Position numbers and translations under genes: made by a program. DNA of 64,000 nt from Sporotomaculum syntrophicum (lineage in GTDB: Bacteria; Bacillota; Desulfotomaculia; Desulfotomaculales; Desulfallaceae). Of this stretch, positions 55,574 to 63,939 are shown piece by piece. How positions within the stretch are numbered: position 1 is the first letter of the stretch; each line of letters starts with the position of its first letter. A model generated the notes under the pieces. It was not told where the DNA came from and did not search any database. It was given only the letters and a program-made list of their open reading frames with translations. Location of the stretch: the NCBI RefSeq assembly GCF_009932395.1, contig NZ_LSRS01000008.1, positions 7,752 to 71,751 of the forward strand, written 5' to 3'.

Positions 55574-58179
55574 CCGAAATTACCTCTGATGCCGTAAGGC
55601 GTTGAGCACATATTCCTGTGTCAAATCCTACACCCCCAACGCCCCCGAAATTACCTCTGATGCCGTAAGGCGTTGAGCACCCGCAAACATTTGACCGATA
55701 TTATTTAGGTGTTGACTACCGAAATTACCTCTGATGCCGTAAGGCGTTGAGCACAAGAATATGAAGCGGCCAGGGAATCAACCATGAACCGAAATTACCT
55801 CTGATGCCGTAAGGCGTTGAGCACTTCGACTGCAGGCGCCCCAAGTTGCACACCTTTGGCCGAAATTACCTCTGATGCCGTAAGGCGTTGAGCACCGCAA
55901 AGCTAAAAAATAAATATCGTCGTACTCACCCGAAATTACCTCTGATGCCGTAAGGCGTTGAGCACTACTACGAGTACGTGAAGTTTGTATAAAAGAAGAA
56001 TACCGAAATTACCTCTGATGCCGTAAGGCGTTGAGCACTATCACAAGGTGGATTTATCCGTTTAGATAGGCTTCCGAAATTACCTCTGATGCCGTAAGGC
56101 GTTGAGCACAAGAGGATTTTACGATAGATAGCCAGTTAAACTTACCGAAATTACCTCTGATGCCGTAAGGCGTTGAGCACGACAGGCTGCACGTCAGTCA
56201 GAGCGCTTATTATGAACCGAAATTACCTCTGATGCCGTAAGGCGTTGAGCACAGCAGGGAGCAGATAATAGCCCTTATTTACCACGACCGAAATTACCTC
56301 TGATGCCGTAAGGCGTTGAGCACTGGAAGCCGGAATCATTCCGGTGGAGCTTAAAAACCCCGAAATTACCTCTGATGCCGTAAGGCGTTGAGCACCTATA
56401 ATGATATTAACAACAAGGGGACAGCACACACCGAAATTACCTCTGATGCCGTAAGGCGTTGAGCACTTTAGGGCAGAATAAAGCAGAGGTGCTTGCGTTA
56501 AAATGCCCGAAATTACCTCTGATGCCGTAAGGCGTTGAGCACCGCAAGTCGTTGAACGGCTGCAGCAAAAATATACAACCGAAATTACCTCTGATGCCGT
56601 AAGGCGTTGAGCACTTCTCTTAATTCTTCTTTAGAGATATATTTACCAACCGAAATTACCTCTGATGCCGTAAGGCGTTGAGCACAATCTGGTAGGTAAG
56701 GGCTTGCTTAATACTCAGGCCGAAATTACCTCTGATGCCGTAAGGCGTTGAGCACTAAGTTTCCTATTTAAATACTTTGCTTCTTGTTTACCGAAATTAC
56801 CTCTGATGCCGTAAGGCGTTGAGCACAAGACCAAGCAGAAAAATTCTTTGTGTCTATGAATCCGAAATTACCTCTGATGCCGTAAGGCGTTGAGCACATT
56901 TTAAATCTGGTACTGGTGGTTCTGGTGGTACCCGAAATTACCTCTGATGCCGTAAGGCGTTGAGCACTTTCAAGTAATTTGATAGCATATGCACCAAATT
57001 CTTCAGCCGAAATTACCTCTGATGCCGTAAGGCGTTGAGCACTTACTGAGGTAAATTCTGTTTGCAAGATGCTTTCAAGACCGAAATTACCTCTGATGCC
57101 GTAAGGCGTTGAGCACAATGTAGAGATAATGCAAGGAAATTAAATATAAAACCGAAATTACCTCTGATGCCGTAAGGCGTTGAGCACTATAAAAATTTTT
57201 TTACCTCTTTTGGGTTCAATCCGAAATTACCTCTGATGCCGTAAGGCGTTGAGCACGTCCAGAAGATAAAGAAGTAGACCATATTAATGGTCCGAAATTA
57301 CCTCTGATGCCGTAAGGCGTTGAGCACAAGCTATTAGTTCAGAAATTTAAATAAATTTAATTAAACCGAAATTACCTCTGATGCCGTAAGGCGTTGAGCA
57401 CGATACGTTTGAGAAATATTTATATTTAAAAGATGTCCGAAATTACCTCTGATGCCGTAAGGCGTTGAGCACGAAGTGCTAGGGGTTATGATAAAGGCGT
57501 TATTAACCGAAATTACCTCTGATGCCGTAAGGCGTTGAGCACGGCAATATCCTGTTGCAGGTTGGATTTTTTACGTTTCCGAAATTACCTCTGATGCCGT
57601 AAGGCGTTGAGCACATCGTTACTTTGTAATGATTTGCGAGGCCGATACAGCCGAAATTACCTCTGATGCCGTAAGGCGTTGAGCACTTATTGATTTCGTT
57701 AAAAACGCGCCGGAGGATTCGGTGACCGAAATTACCTCTGATGCCGTAAGGCGTTGAGCACTGGATATCTCCCTGTGCGCCGATTACCAGGCTCTAAACC
57801 GAAATTACCTCTGATGCCGTAAGGCGTTGAGCACATTACAAGGCTGGTTAATGAAACGGCTGAAAAGGAAAACCGAAATTACCTCTGATGCCGTAAGGCG
57901 TTGAGCACATGATGATGCAGGGTTTGATTTGCGGGCGAATATCCGAAATTACCTCTGATGCCGTAAGGCGTTGAGCACGACAAAATGAGGCGGCAATTCA
58001 TGGAGAAGCCACTTGACCGAAATTACCTCTGATGCCGTAAGGCGTTGAGCACAAAGGCAAGTTTGCCGAGGGCCAAGAGACTACCGCAACCGAAATTACC
58101 TCTGATGCCATAAGGCGTTGAGCACCCCCCTTGATTGTTTCCTCCGGTGTCTCAAAGGCACCGAAATTACCTTTGATTG
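55574..58179 (+). CRISPR. CRISPR array 2 (type I-MYXAN), 36 repeats plus a decayed one
   Basis: A 36-bp repeat starts CCGAAATTACCTCTG, contains GATGCCGTAAGGCGTT and ends GAGCAC. There are 36 copies at 69-76 bp spacing with 34-40-bp spacers, all identical until the last one (58090), which has one G-to-A change. A truncated copy at 58161 keeps about 16 bases. GATGCC-GTAA-GGCGTT folds only on the + strand into a 6-bp stem with G-U pairs and a GNRA-type loop. Cutting just behind it leaves the eight-base handle TTGAGCAC. Orientation and the neighbouring operon therefore agree. Confidence 0.98.
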
Positions 58180-58189
58180 TTGATGCGAA

Positions 58190-58348
58190 CCTATAGCTAA
58201 CATTGCTTTCCAAGGGGGTTCGCATGGTCTAAAATATCTGGATTTTTTTGTTTAATGTTGTAGTGTCCAGGTGAAGAATGATTTCTAAATGGTGGTTCGC
58301 GAAACAAGGCTTTAGAATTCTTGCTAGCAAAGGTTTTTCACTTTGACA
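58190..58348. other. Spacer region between arrays 2 and 3
   Basis: About 160 bp, AT-rich, no gene. It may hold the remains of a type I-C leader because it directly precedes the I-C-like repeats. Confidence 0.4.
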
Positions 58349-58446
58349 GTCGCACCCCGCGCGGGTGCGTGGCTTGAAACCATATGACCAAGTTATACTG
58401 GAGAATAACAAGGAGTCGCACCCCGCGCGGGTGCGTGGCTTGAAAC
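58349..58446 (+). CRISPR. Orphan two-repeat mini-array with type I-C-like repeat
   Basis: Two identical 32-bp repeats (58349-58380 and 58415-58446) start GTCGCACCCC, contain the palindrome CCCCGCGCGGGTG and end GTGGCTTGAAAC. They enclose one 34-bp spacer. The form is that of type I-C repeats and is unrelated to arrays 1 and 2. No I-C cas gene is in the window; it is either a relic or served by cas genes elsewhere. Confidence 0.88.
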
Positions 58447-58478
58447 CCCAGAAATATCGGCAGAAGCTTAGATCTTCA

Positions 58479-58725
58479 AATGGCTTGTAACGACTTAACG
58501 AAGAGATTCGACGCAAGGATCGTGTTATTCGTATTTATCCAGATGAGGCATCTTTTATCAGGCTTATCGGCTCACTGCTTATTGAACAGGATGAACGTTG
58601 ATCTAGCGGACGCAAGTATTTTGATATGCAAACATACTATGATGCTTTGGCCACAGAAGCTGCTACGCTCGCTGCTTGATTGCATATTGACCGAGGAACG
58701 AATTCACACACTATATTGGACTTAA
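58479..58725 (+). pseudogene. IS256-family transposase remnant, C-terminal end and right end
   Basis: In one frame 58479-58679 encodes RLNEEIRRKDRVIRIYPDEA, SFIRLIGSLLIEQDER, stop, SSGRKYFDMQTYY, the C-terminus of IS256 (mutator) transposases. Two stops interrupt it (TAA at 58488; TGA at 58599 where a Trp codon is expected) and everything upstream is missing. The following GAATTCACACACTATATTGG, ending ACTTAA, resembles an IS256-family terminal inverted repeat. A dead element next to the orphan mini-array. Confidence 0.85.
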
Positions 58726-58753
58726 TGGAAGAACCCCTTTGCAGTGCCTACTC

Positions 58754-58781
58754 TTGACATATATCAATGTGTGTATATACT
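58754..58781 (+). promoter_or_regulatory. Promoter of the MarR gene
   Basis: TTGACA (58754-58759), 16-bp spacer, TATACT (58776-58781). The spacer region TATATCAATGTGTGTATATA is an imperfect palindrome similar to the site after the gene, suggesting autoregulation. Confidence 0.75.
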
Positions 58782-58816
58782 TATATTAAAGACATTAATA
58801 ACGAGGTGGCGTTGCT

Positions 58817-59287
58817 TTGGGGTTCAGCAATTTAGATCAAGAAGACTTAAAAGAATTATCAAGGAGAACTGGACAGGCATGTGTGGGTTTCAACCTGCGC
58901 AAAGCATCCCGTCTCTTAATGCGGCTCTACGACGAGGCGTTTGAACCACTTGGCCTGAAAGGAACCCAGTTTTCCCTGCTGATGGCGGTGGTAGGCAATA
59001 ATGGTGCCGCAATTGGTGAACTAGCCCAACCGCTGGGTATGGAACGTTCTACTTTGAGCCGGAATATCACAGTCTTGCAAAAAAAAGGGCTAGTCACTGT
59101 AGAAGAAGGAGAAGACCGGCGACAGCAAAGAATAAGCATAACTGATAGCGGGGTCTCTGTTTTGCAGAAAGCGCAGCCCCTGTGGCAGGGGGTACAAGAA
59201 AGATTAGCCTGTGAACTGGGAGAAGAAAGGATAAAAAATCTCTTAGAAGACCTGAAGAGTTTATCACAGTTGTTTAAGGGAAAATGA
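58817..59287 (+). CDS. MarR-family transcription regulator
   Basis: 156 residues, TTG start seven bases after GAGGTGG. Winged helix: GAAIGELAQPLGMERSTLSR as recognition helix, then KKGLVTVEEGEDRRQQRISI as the wing. Helices on both sides form the dimer. It sits between two similar palindromes and upstream of an iron-sulfur protein gene, which it probably controls together with itself (inference). Ligand unknown. Confidence 0.92.
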   Translation: MGFSNLDQEDLKELSRRTGQACVGFNLRKASRLLMRLYDEAFEPLGLKGTQFSLLMAVVGNNGAAIGELAQPLGMERSTLSRNITVLQKKGLVTVEEGEDRRQQRISITDSGVSVLQKAQPLWQGVQERLACELGEERIKNLLEDLKSLSQLFKGK

Positions 59288-59313
59288 TGCCGGTAAAAAA
59301 TTTTGATCGAATG

Positions 59314-59327
59314 TATGTATATACATA
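59314..59327. promoter_or_regulatory. Palindrome TATGTATATACATA, likely MarR operator
   Basis: A perfect 14-bp palindrome between the MarR gene and the iron-sulfur gene; shares TGTATATA with the MarR promoter spacer. Confidence 0.65.
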
Positions 59328-59450
59328 TATTTGGGGGAAGAAGATGATGATAACAAATAACTAACTATTTAAGTTCAAACTCACTGAGGAAGATTTATTG
59401 TGCTGGTACGGTGAATGATGTTGTGACAAATTATTTAGGAGGGGACATGC

Positions 59451-60572
59451 ATGGGACATTTAGGAGTAGACAAGAAAGAAGTGGTTTACAGAGCATTGGC
59501 CGAGCGTTTGAATAGTAATCCGGTGGGAGCACCCGTTAACGAGGTGTTGATGAAAATACTCCACCGGCTATATACTGAGAGCGAGGCTATGGTAGGTAGT
59601 AAATTCCCGATGGTGCCCATGAAGCTGGACAAGATTGCCGGCATCACTGGCCTGGAAGAAAAGGAATTGCTGCCCATACTGGAAAATATGGCTCCCAAAG
59701 GGCTGGTGTTGGAGCTCCCTTTGCAGGACGGTACTTATTATATGCTGGCCCCGATGATGATAGGCTTTTTTGAATTTACCTTCATGCGGGTGCGAGAAGA
59801 AATAGACATGAAGGAACTGGCCGAACTATTTACCTTATATATTGAAACGCCCGGGGTATATGAAGAGTTCTTTGGTGGCAATACCAAATTAATAAGGTCG
59901 CTGGTATATGAAAGCGTGATTCCGGCTATGGTGGACACAGAGGTTTTAGACTACGAGCGGGCCTCCCAGATCATCCGCAATTCGGGTGGCGGCGCGCTGT
60001 CCATGTGCGCGTGCCGTCACAGGGCCAGCCACCTGGGTAAGTCCTGCGAAGCCGGCGGTCCCATAGAGGATGTGTGCACTACCCTGGGCAACTCTGCGAA
60101 ATGGATGGTGAGCCGGGGTATGGCCAGGCCGGCCACAGTTGACGAGTTGCTGCGGGTTTTGGACCAAACGACCAAACTGGGGCTAGTTCATATTGTTGAT
60201 AACATACTTACCCAGCCGACTGTTATCTGCCATTGCTGCGGCTGCTGCTGCGTAGCTCTGCATTCTTCCATCGGAAAAGAAGAACTGCCTGCTCAACCCA
60301 GTAATTTTATGCCATCTTTTGATCGGGATAGTTGCGTTGGGTGCGGTACTTGTGCCGATAGTTGCCAGATTAAAATCATTACTATGTGTGATGATGGTAG
60401 CGGTGTTGAGGTGCCTGAATTTATTAAGGAAAAATGCCTAGGCTGTGGTGTTTGTGCTGCTTCCTGTCCCAGCGGTGCAATAACCATGTCCCGCAGACCG
60501 GAAATCTATGTTCCGCCTGAAAATAAAACAGAACTATTGGCCCGCATTGCTAGGGAAAGAGGTAAGATGTAG
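59451..60572 (+). CDS. Iron-sulfur protein with winged-helix-like N-terminus and two 4Fe-4S ferredoxin motifs
   Basis: 373 residues. Residues 1-115 are helical with a winged-helix feel (PMKLDKIAGITGLEEKELLP). A middle Cys set MCACRHRASHLGKSC (about 184-198) and CHCCGCCC (about 260-267) could bind another cluster or metal. Two ferredoxin motifs follow: CVGCGTCADSC and CLGCGVCAASCPSG. Such proteins occur in sulfate reducers and other anaerobes next to MarR-type genes; electron transfer is likely, partner unknown. AGGAGGGG ribosome site. Confidence 0.85.
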   Translation: MGHLGVDKKEVVYRALAERLNSNPVGAPVNEVLMKILHRLYTESEAMVGSKFPMVPMKLDKIAGITGLEEKELLPILENMAPKGLVLELPLQDGTYYMLAPMMIGFFEFTFMRVREEIDMKELAELFTLYIETPGVYEEFFGGNTKLIRSLVYESVIPAMVDTEVLDYERASQIIRNSGGGALSMCACRHRASHLGKSCEAGGPIEDVCTTLGNSAKWMVSRGMARPATVDELLRVLDQTTKLGLVHIVDNILTQPTVICHCCGCCCVALHSSIGKEELPAQPSNFMPSFDRDSCVGCGTCADSCQIKIITMCDDGSGVEVPEFIKEKCLGCGVCAASCPSGAITMSRRPEIYVPPENKTELLARIARERGKM

Positions 60573-60590
60573 GGAATATTTATAATTTAT

Positions 60591-60622
60591 GCCGGCATCT
60601 TGGTGCATGCCGGCTATTTTTC
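60591..60622 (+). terminator. Terminator of the iron-sulfur gene
   Basis: GCCGGCA / TGCCGGC stem with a 10-nt loop, then TATTTTTCTTT. Confidence 0.85.
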
Positions 60623-60704
60623 TTTAGTGTTGGAAGAAAAAGGCATGAATTCTGTGATAAAATTATTGAGGCTAGTGCAGACGTTTTTAAAGGGGTGGTT
60701 TTAT

Positions 60705-61709
60705 ATGCATATTCCAGACAATTATTTAAGTCCATCAACTTGTGCGGTGCTGGCAACGGCGATGATTCCAGTATGGACTACTGCAATTAAAAAGGTTAAA
60801 GAAGAAATTACCAGTAGTAAAATGCCTTTATTGGGAATTGGGGCAGCTTTTACCTTTCTGATTATGATGTTTAATGTGCCCCTGCCGGGAGGTACTACCG
60901 GCCACGCTGTCGGAGGAACTTTGCTGGCCATCCTTTTAGGACCTTGGGCAGCTTGTATTTCGCTTACGGTTGCTTTGCTGATTCAGGCCTTGCTTTTTGG
61001 GGATGGCGGGATCCTGGCTTTTGGGGCCAACTGTTTTAACCTGGCCTTTGTTTTGCCTTTTACCGGCTATTTTATTTATCAGTTCATCAAAGAAAGGGTA
61101 ACCTCCGAAAGAGGTGAATATATAGGGATGGCTTTAGGTTCCTATCTGGGCATCAATGTGTCGGCGTTATGTGCAGCGATTGAATTTGGGCTGCAACCAT
61201 TACTTTTTAAGAGTGCCGCCGGATTGCCGCTATACTCACCTTACCCGCTTGCCATCTCCATTCCGAGTATGGTTATCCCTCATATTTTGGTCGCCGGTTT
61301 CGTCGAAGTGGTATTTACCGTGGCTATTGTTGTTTTTATTAAAAAGGCTTCCCCGGGAGCCATATATGCAGGTCCGAAACACAAAATCAAGCCGGTTTAC
61401 GGTTTGTTGGCAGCGTTAATTTGTTTGAGTCCCCTGGGATTGCTGGCTTCCGGAACAGCCTGGGGTGAATGGAGCGTAGAGGAAATAAAGGATGTGGTTT
61501 CCGGCGGCCAGGCTTTAGGTTATGTGCCACCGGGTATGGAGCAGGGTTTTAGTTTTGCAGCCGTCCTGCCGGACTATACATTCCATGGCCTGCCTGACGT
61601 GGCCGCCTATATTTTGTCGGCAGTGGCCGGGGTGGCCGTATTGCTGATCATATTTAAAATTCTCGGCCTTAGCAAAAACAAAACTGGAGCATATCCGGAT
61701 GAACGTTGA
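60705..61709 (+). CDS. cbiM: CbiM-type metal-binding membrane component of a Ni/Co ECF importer (with CbiN/PDGLE-like tail)
   Basis: 334 residues from the ATG that gives MHIPDNYLSPSTC; His2 next to the N-terminus is the metal ligand of CbiM/NikM. The frame from 60600 begins 35 codons too early. Seven or more helices; PGGTTGHAVGGTLLAI and GDGGILAFGANCFN are family lines. From about 265 on, a second hydrophobic unit with PDYTFHGLPDVAAYI resembles CbiN/PDGLE and replaces a separate cbiN gene. First gene of cbiM-cbiQ-cbiO; nickel versus cobalt cannot be decided. Confidence 0.92.
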   Translation: MHIPDNYLSPSTCAVLATAMIPVWTTAIKKVKEEITSSKMPLLGIGAAFTFLIMMFNVPLPGGTTGHAVGGTLLAILLGPWAACISLTVALLIQALLFGDGGILAFGANCFNLAFVLPFTGYFIYQFIKERVTSERGEYIGMALGSYLGINVSALCAAIEFGLQPLLFKSAAGLPLYSPYPLAISIPSMVIPHILVAGFVEVVFTVAIVVFIKKASPGAIYAGPKHKIKPVYGLLAALICLSPLGLLASGTAWGEWSVEEIKDVVSGGQALGYVPPGMEQGFSFAAVLPDYTFHGLPDVAAYILSAVAGVAVLLIIFKILGLSKNKTGAYPDER

Positions 61710-62514
61710 GAGGAAAATAATGCCTGCATGGCTGTTGCAAGATGAAAATTACCTGCCCCAATCGGATATAGATACTTATATTAATAAAAGTATCCTTTCT
61801 TTACTGAACATATTAGCTAAAATACGTCGGCAGGATGGCCATAAACCCTGCCAATTTTATGGTCACCCAGCACTGAAAATAGCGGTTACTTTGTTATTGA
61901 TTACTTTGCTATCTTTGTCCAAAAGCTTCGCGTTTGTGATCATTATCAACGTCTGCCTGCTGGCAGTGCTGAGTCTGCTGGAAGCAGAGGTAATCATAAA
62001 AATTCTTAAGCTGAGTTTGGCGGCGTCAATTTTTACATTTATTATCCTGATTCCGGCGCTGCTGCTGGGTAATTACTATACCAGTATCATGCTGTCCTCA
62101 AAGGTACTGGCCACGGTAATGGCGGTGAATATACTTTCCCACTCCACCAAATGGAGTGACTTGACAAGTGCCTTGAAAACATTTCGTGTGCCGGATATTT
62201 TTATTCTAGTCCTGGATATCACCATCAAATATATTGTGTTACTGGGCGAATTCTCCCTGAATATGTTATATGCTCTTAAACTGCGGTCCGTTGGTCTGAA
62301 TAAAAACAAATATCATTCAATTTCCGGAATTGCCGGAACAATGTTCATCAAATCCAAGGAAATGGCTGAGGAAATGTATGCGGCTATGGAATGCCGGGGA
62401 TTTACCGGCGAATATAAGGTGCATAGGAAATTTAAATTTACAGTTGCCGATGTTTTGCTGCTCATGATTACCTTGGGGTTTGTTTATATCTTTGTATATT
62501 TGGGAAGGGCTTAA
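61699..62514 (+). CDS. cbiQ: CbiQ-type T component of the ECF importer
   Basis: 271 residues, overlapping cbiM by 11 bases (GGAG eight bases before the ATG). A soluble N-terminus of about 50 residues is followed by about five helices. The coupling helices carry Ala-x-Arg-like motifs: ALKLRSVG and AMECRGFTGEY. It transmits ATP hydrolysis from CbiO to CbiM. GKVYI-type ATP sites are absent, as expected. Confidence 0.9.
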   Translation: MNVERKIMPAWLLQDENYLPQSDIDTYINKSILSLLNILAKIRRQDGHKPCQFYGHPALKIAVTLLLITLLSLSKSFAFVIIINVCLLAVLSLLEAEVIIKILKLSLAASIFTFIILIPALLLGNYYTSIMLSSKVLATVMAVNILSHSTKWSDLTSALKTFRVPDIFILVLDITIKYIVLLGEFSLNMLYALKLRSVGLNKNKYHSISGIAGTMFIKSKEMAEEMYAAMECRGFTGEYKVHRKFKFTVADVLLLMITLGFVYIFVYLGRA

Positions 62515-62518
62515 CGAG

Positions 62519-63304
62519 ATGATTGATCTCAAGGATGTCTCCTACGCGTATAACAATGTCCAAGCCCTGAGCAAAATTAACTTGCAGATCGCCAGAGGAG
62601 ATGCAGTCGCTTTTTTGGGCGCTAATGGTTGTGGTAAGACAACTTTGCTGAAACTGATCAACGGCATTATTTTACCTGCTAGCGGTGTTTACAGGTTTGA
62701 TGGTGAAGAAATAACCGCTAAGAAACTGCAAAACCCCAAATTTGCTAAAGTATTTCACCAGAGAATCGGCTTTGTTTTTCAAAATCCAGATACCCAGCTT
62801 TTTTGCGCCGATGTTTATGAAGAAATTGCCTTTGGCCCAAGGCAGATGGGTCTGTCTGAAACGGAAGTAGAGCAACGGGTGGCGGACTGTTTGCAAATCT
62901 TAAATATAGAAGCGTTAAAAGATCGGCAGCCCTATCACTTAAGTGGAGGCGAAAAAAAGAAAGTTGCCCTTGCTTGCGTGCTGGCTTTAAATCCGGAAGT
63001 TTTAGTGTTGGATGAACCAACCAATGGACTTGACCCAAGAACGCAAAGGTGGCTTGTTGAACTGCTGATTAATTTAAACAAGGCAGGCAAAACATTGATT
63101 TCATCTACCCACAATCTGGAACTGGTGCAAGAAATATCTGAAAGGGCGATTTTGTTTGACGAGGCTCATCAAATCGTAGCGGATTTGCCCACCCGAAAAT
63201 TAATGGAAGAAATTGATTTGCTAAAAAGGGTAAATCTTGTTGATCAATATTATCACAGGCATGAAGGTAATCAGCATAGCCATTTTCATATGCACAATTT
63301 TTAA
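62519..63304 (+). CDS. cbiO: CbiO-type ATPase of the ECF importer
   Basis: 261 residues from the ATG after GGAAGGG (the frame at 62480 starts inside cbiQ). GANGCGKTTLLKLI (Walker A), VFQNPDTQLF with the Q-loop, LSGGEKKKVALA, LVLDEPTNGLDP and STHN are canonical. The C-terminus is His-rich (YYHRHEGNQHSHFHMHNF), typical for nickel- or cobalt-handling proteins and pointing to a metal cargo. Confidence 0.94.
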   Translation: MIDLKDVSYAYNNVQALSKINLQIARGDAVAFLGANGCGKTTLLKLINGIILPASGVYRFDGEEITAKKLQNPKFAKVFHQRIGFVFQNPDTQLFCADVYEEIAFGPRQMGLSETEVEQRVADCLQILNIEALKDRQPYHLSGGEKKKVALACVLALNPEVLVLDEPTNGLDPRTQRWLVELLINLNKAGKTLISSTHNLELVQEISERAILFDEAHQIVADLPTRKLMEEIDLLKRVNLVDQYYHRHEGNQHSHFHMHNF

Positions 63305-63456
63305 ATTTTGCAAGTGAAACACGTGATTGAAACACCTCATCCCGTTTAGCGCCATGGTATTTTAAGGTAGCCAAATTCAAATAAAATGATCCGCAGCTGC
63401 AATAATTATGTTATTATTCATATAGAGGCTTGTCCAATTGGTTAGTTGTCTATTAA

Positions 63457-63482
63457 CACTCAAACATTTATTTAAATATACT
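63457..63482. promoter_or_regulatory. Possible CadC operator
   Basis: ACTCAAACATTTATTTAAATATAC resembles in style the 12-2-12 imperfect palindromes bound by ArsR/SmtB proteins of the CadC group (TCAAATA..TATTTGA). It overlaps the region just before cadC. Confidence 0.4.
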
Positions 63483-63500
63483 AATAAGGATGGGGATGGC

Positions 63501-63899
63501 ATGAGCTACCTGGCTGAAGATACGAAAAAAGCTACCTGTGAAGTATTTTGCTTTGATGAGGAAAAGGTTAACCGAATTAAGCAGGAAGTGGTGGCCACCG
63601 AGGGACTGGGGCAAATATTTAAAGCCCTGGGTGACGATAACAGGTTAAAGATCATCTATGCCCTTTCCCGGGAGGAGTTGTGCGTGTGTGATGTGTCTCA
63701 GATTATTGAGGGTACTGTGGCAACTGCCTCGCACCACCTGCGGCTGCTCAAAAATATGGGCCTGGCCAAGAGCAGGAAACAGGGCAAGATGGTTTTTTAT
63801 TCTTTACGCGATGATTGTGTCCAAAGCATCATTGAAACCGCCCTGCGGCATTATCAAGGTGAGCATGAGCAGCCAAATGAAGGTTTGAATAGAGGTTAA
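63501..63899 (+). CDS. cadC: CadC-type ArsR/SmtB metal-responsive repressor
   Basis: 132 residues from the ATG after AAGGATGGGGA; upstream in-frame codons are not conserved. KKATCEVFCFDEEKVNRIK at the N-terminus and ELCVCDVSQII in the helix-turn-helix region supply the alpha3N cysteines (C in TCEVFC and CVC) that sense Cd, Pb, Zn or Bi in the Staphylococcus CadC. ATASHHLRLLKNMGLAKSRK is the recognition helix and wing. The downstream gene is a CadA-like ATPase, the classical cadCA order. Confidence 0.95.
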   Translation: MSYLAEDTKKATCEVFCFDEEKVNRIKQEVVATEGLGQIFKALGDDNRLKIIYALSREELCVCDVSQIIEGTVATASHHLRLLKNMGLAKSRKQGKMVFYSLRDDCVQSIIETALRHYQGEHEQPNEGLNRG

Positions 63900-63939
63900 G
63901 GTAAGCAAATGATTTCCCTTAAGAAAGGGGTGAAAGACA

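Noticed and set aside
56223-58225. Minus-strand frames inside array 2
   Set aside because: Repeated AQRLTASEVIS peptides are translations of the repeat; not genes.
58480-58944. Plus-strand frames 58480-58725 and 58744-58944
   Set aside because: The first is the wrong frame of the IS256 remnant; the second overlaps the MarR gene out of frame.
63305-63500. A separate small gene between cbiO and cadC
   Set aside because: Only an in-frame upstream extension of cadC is present; CadC alignment and the ribosome site place the start at 63501.
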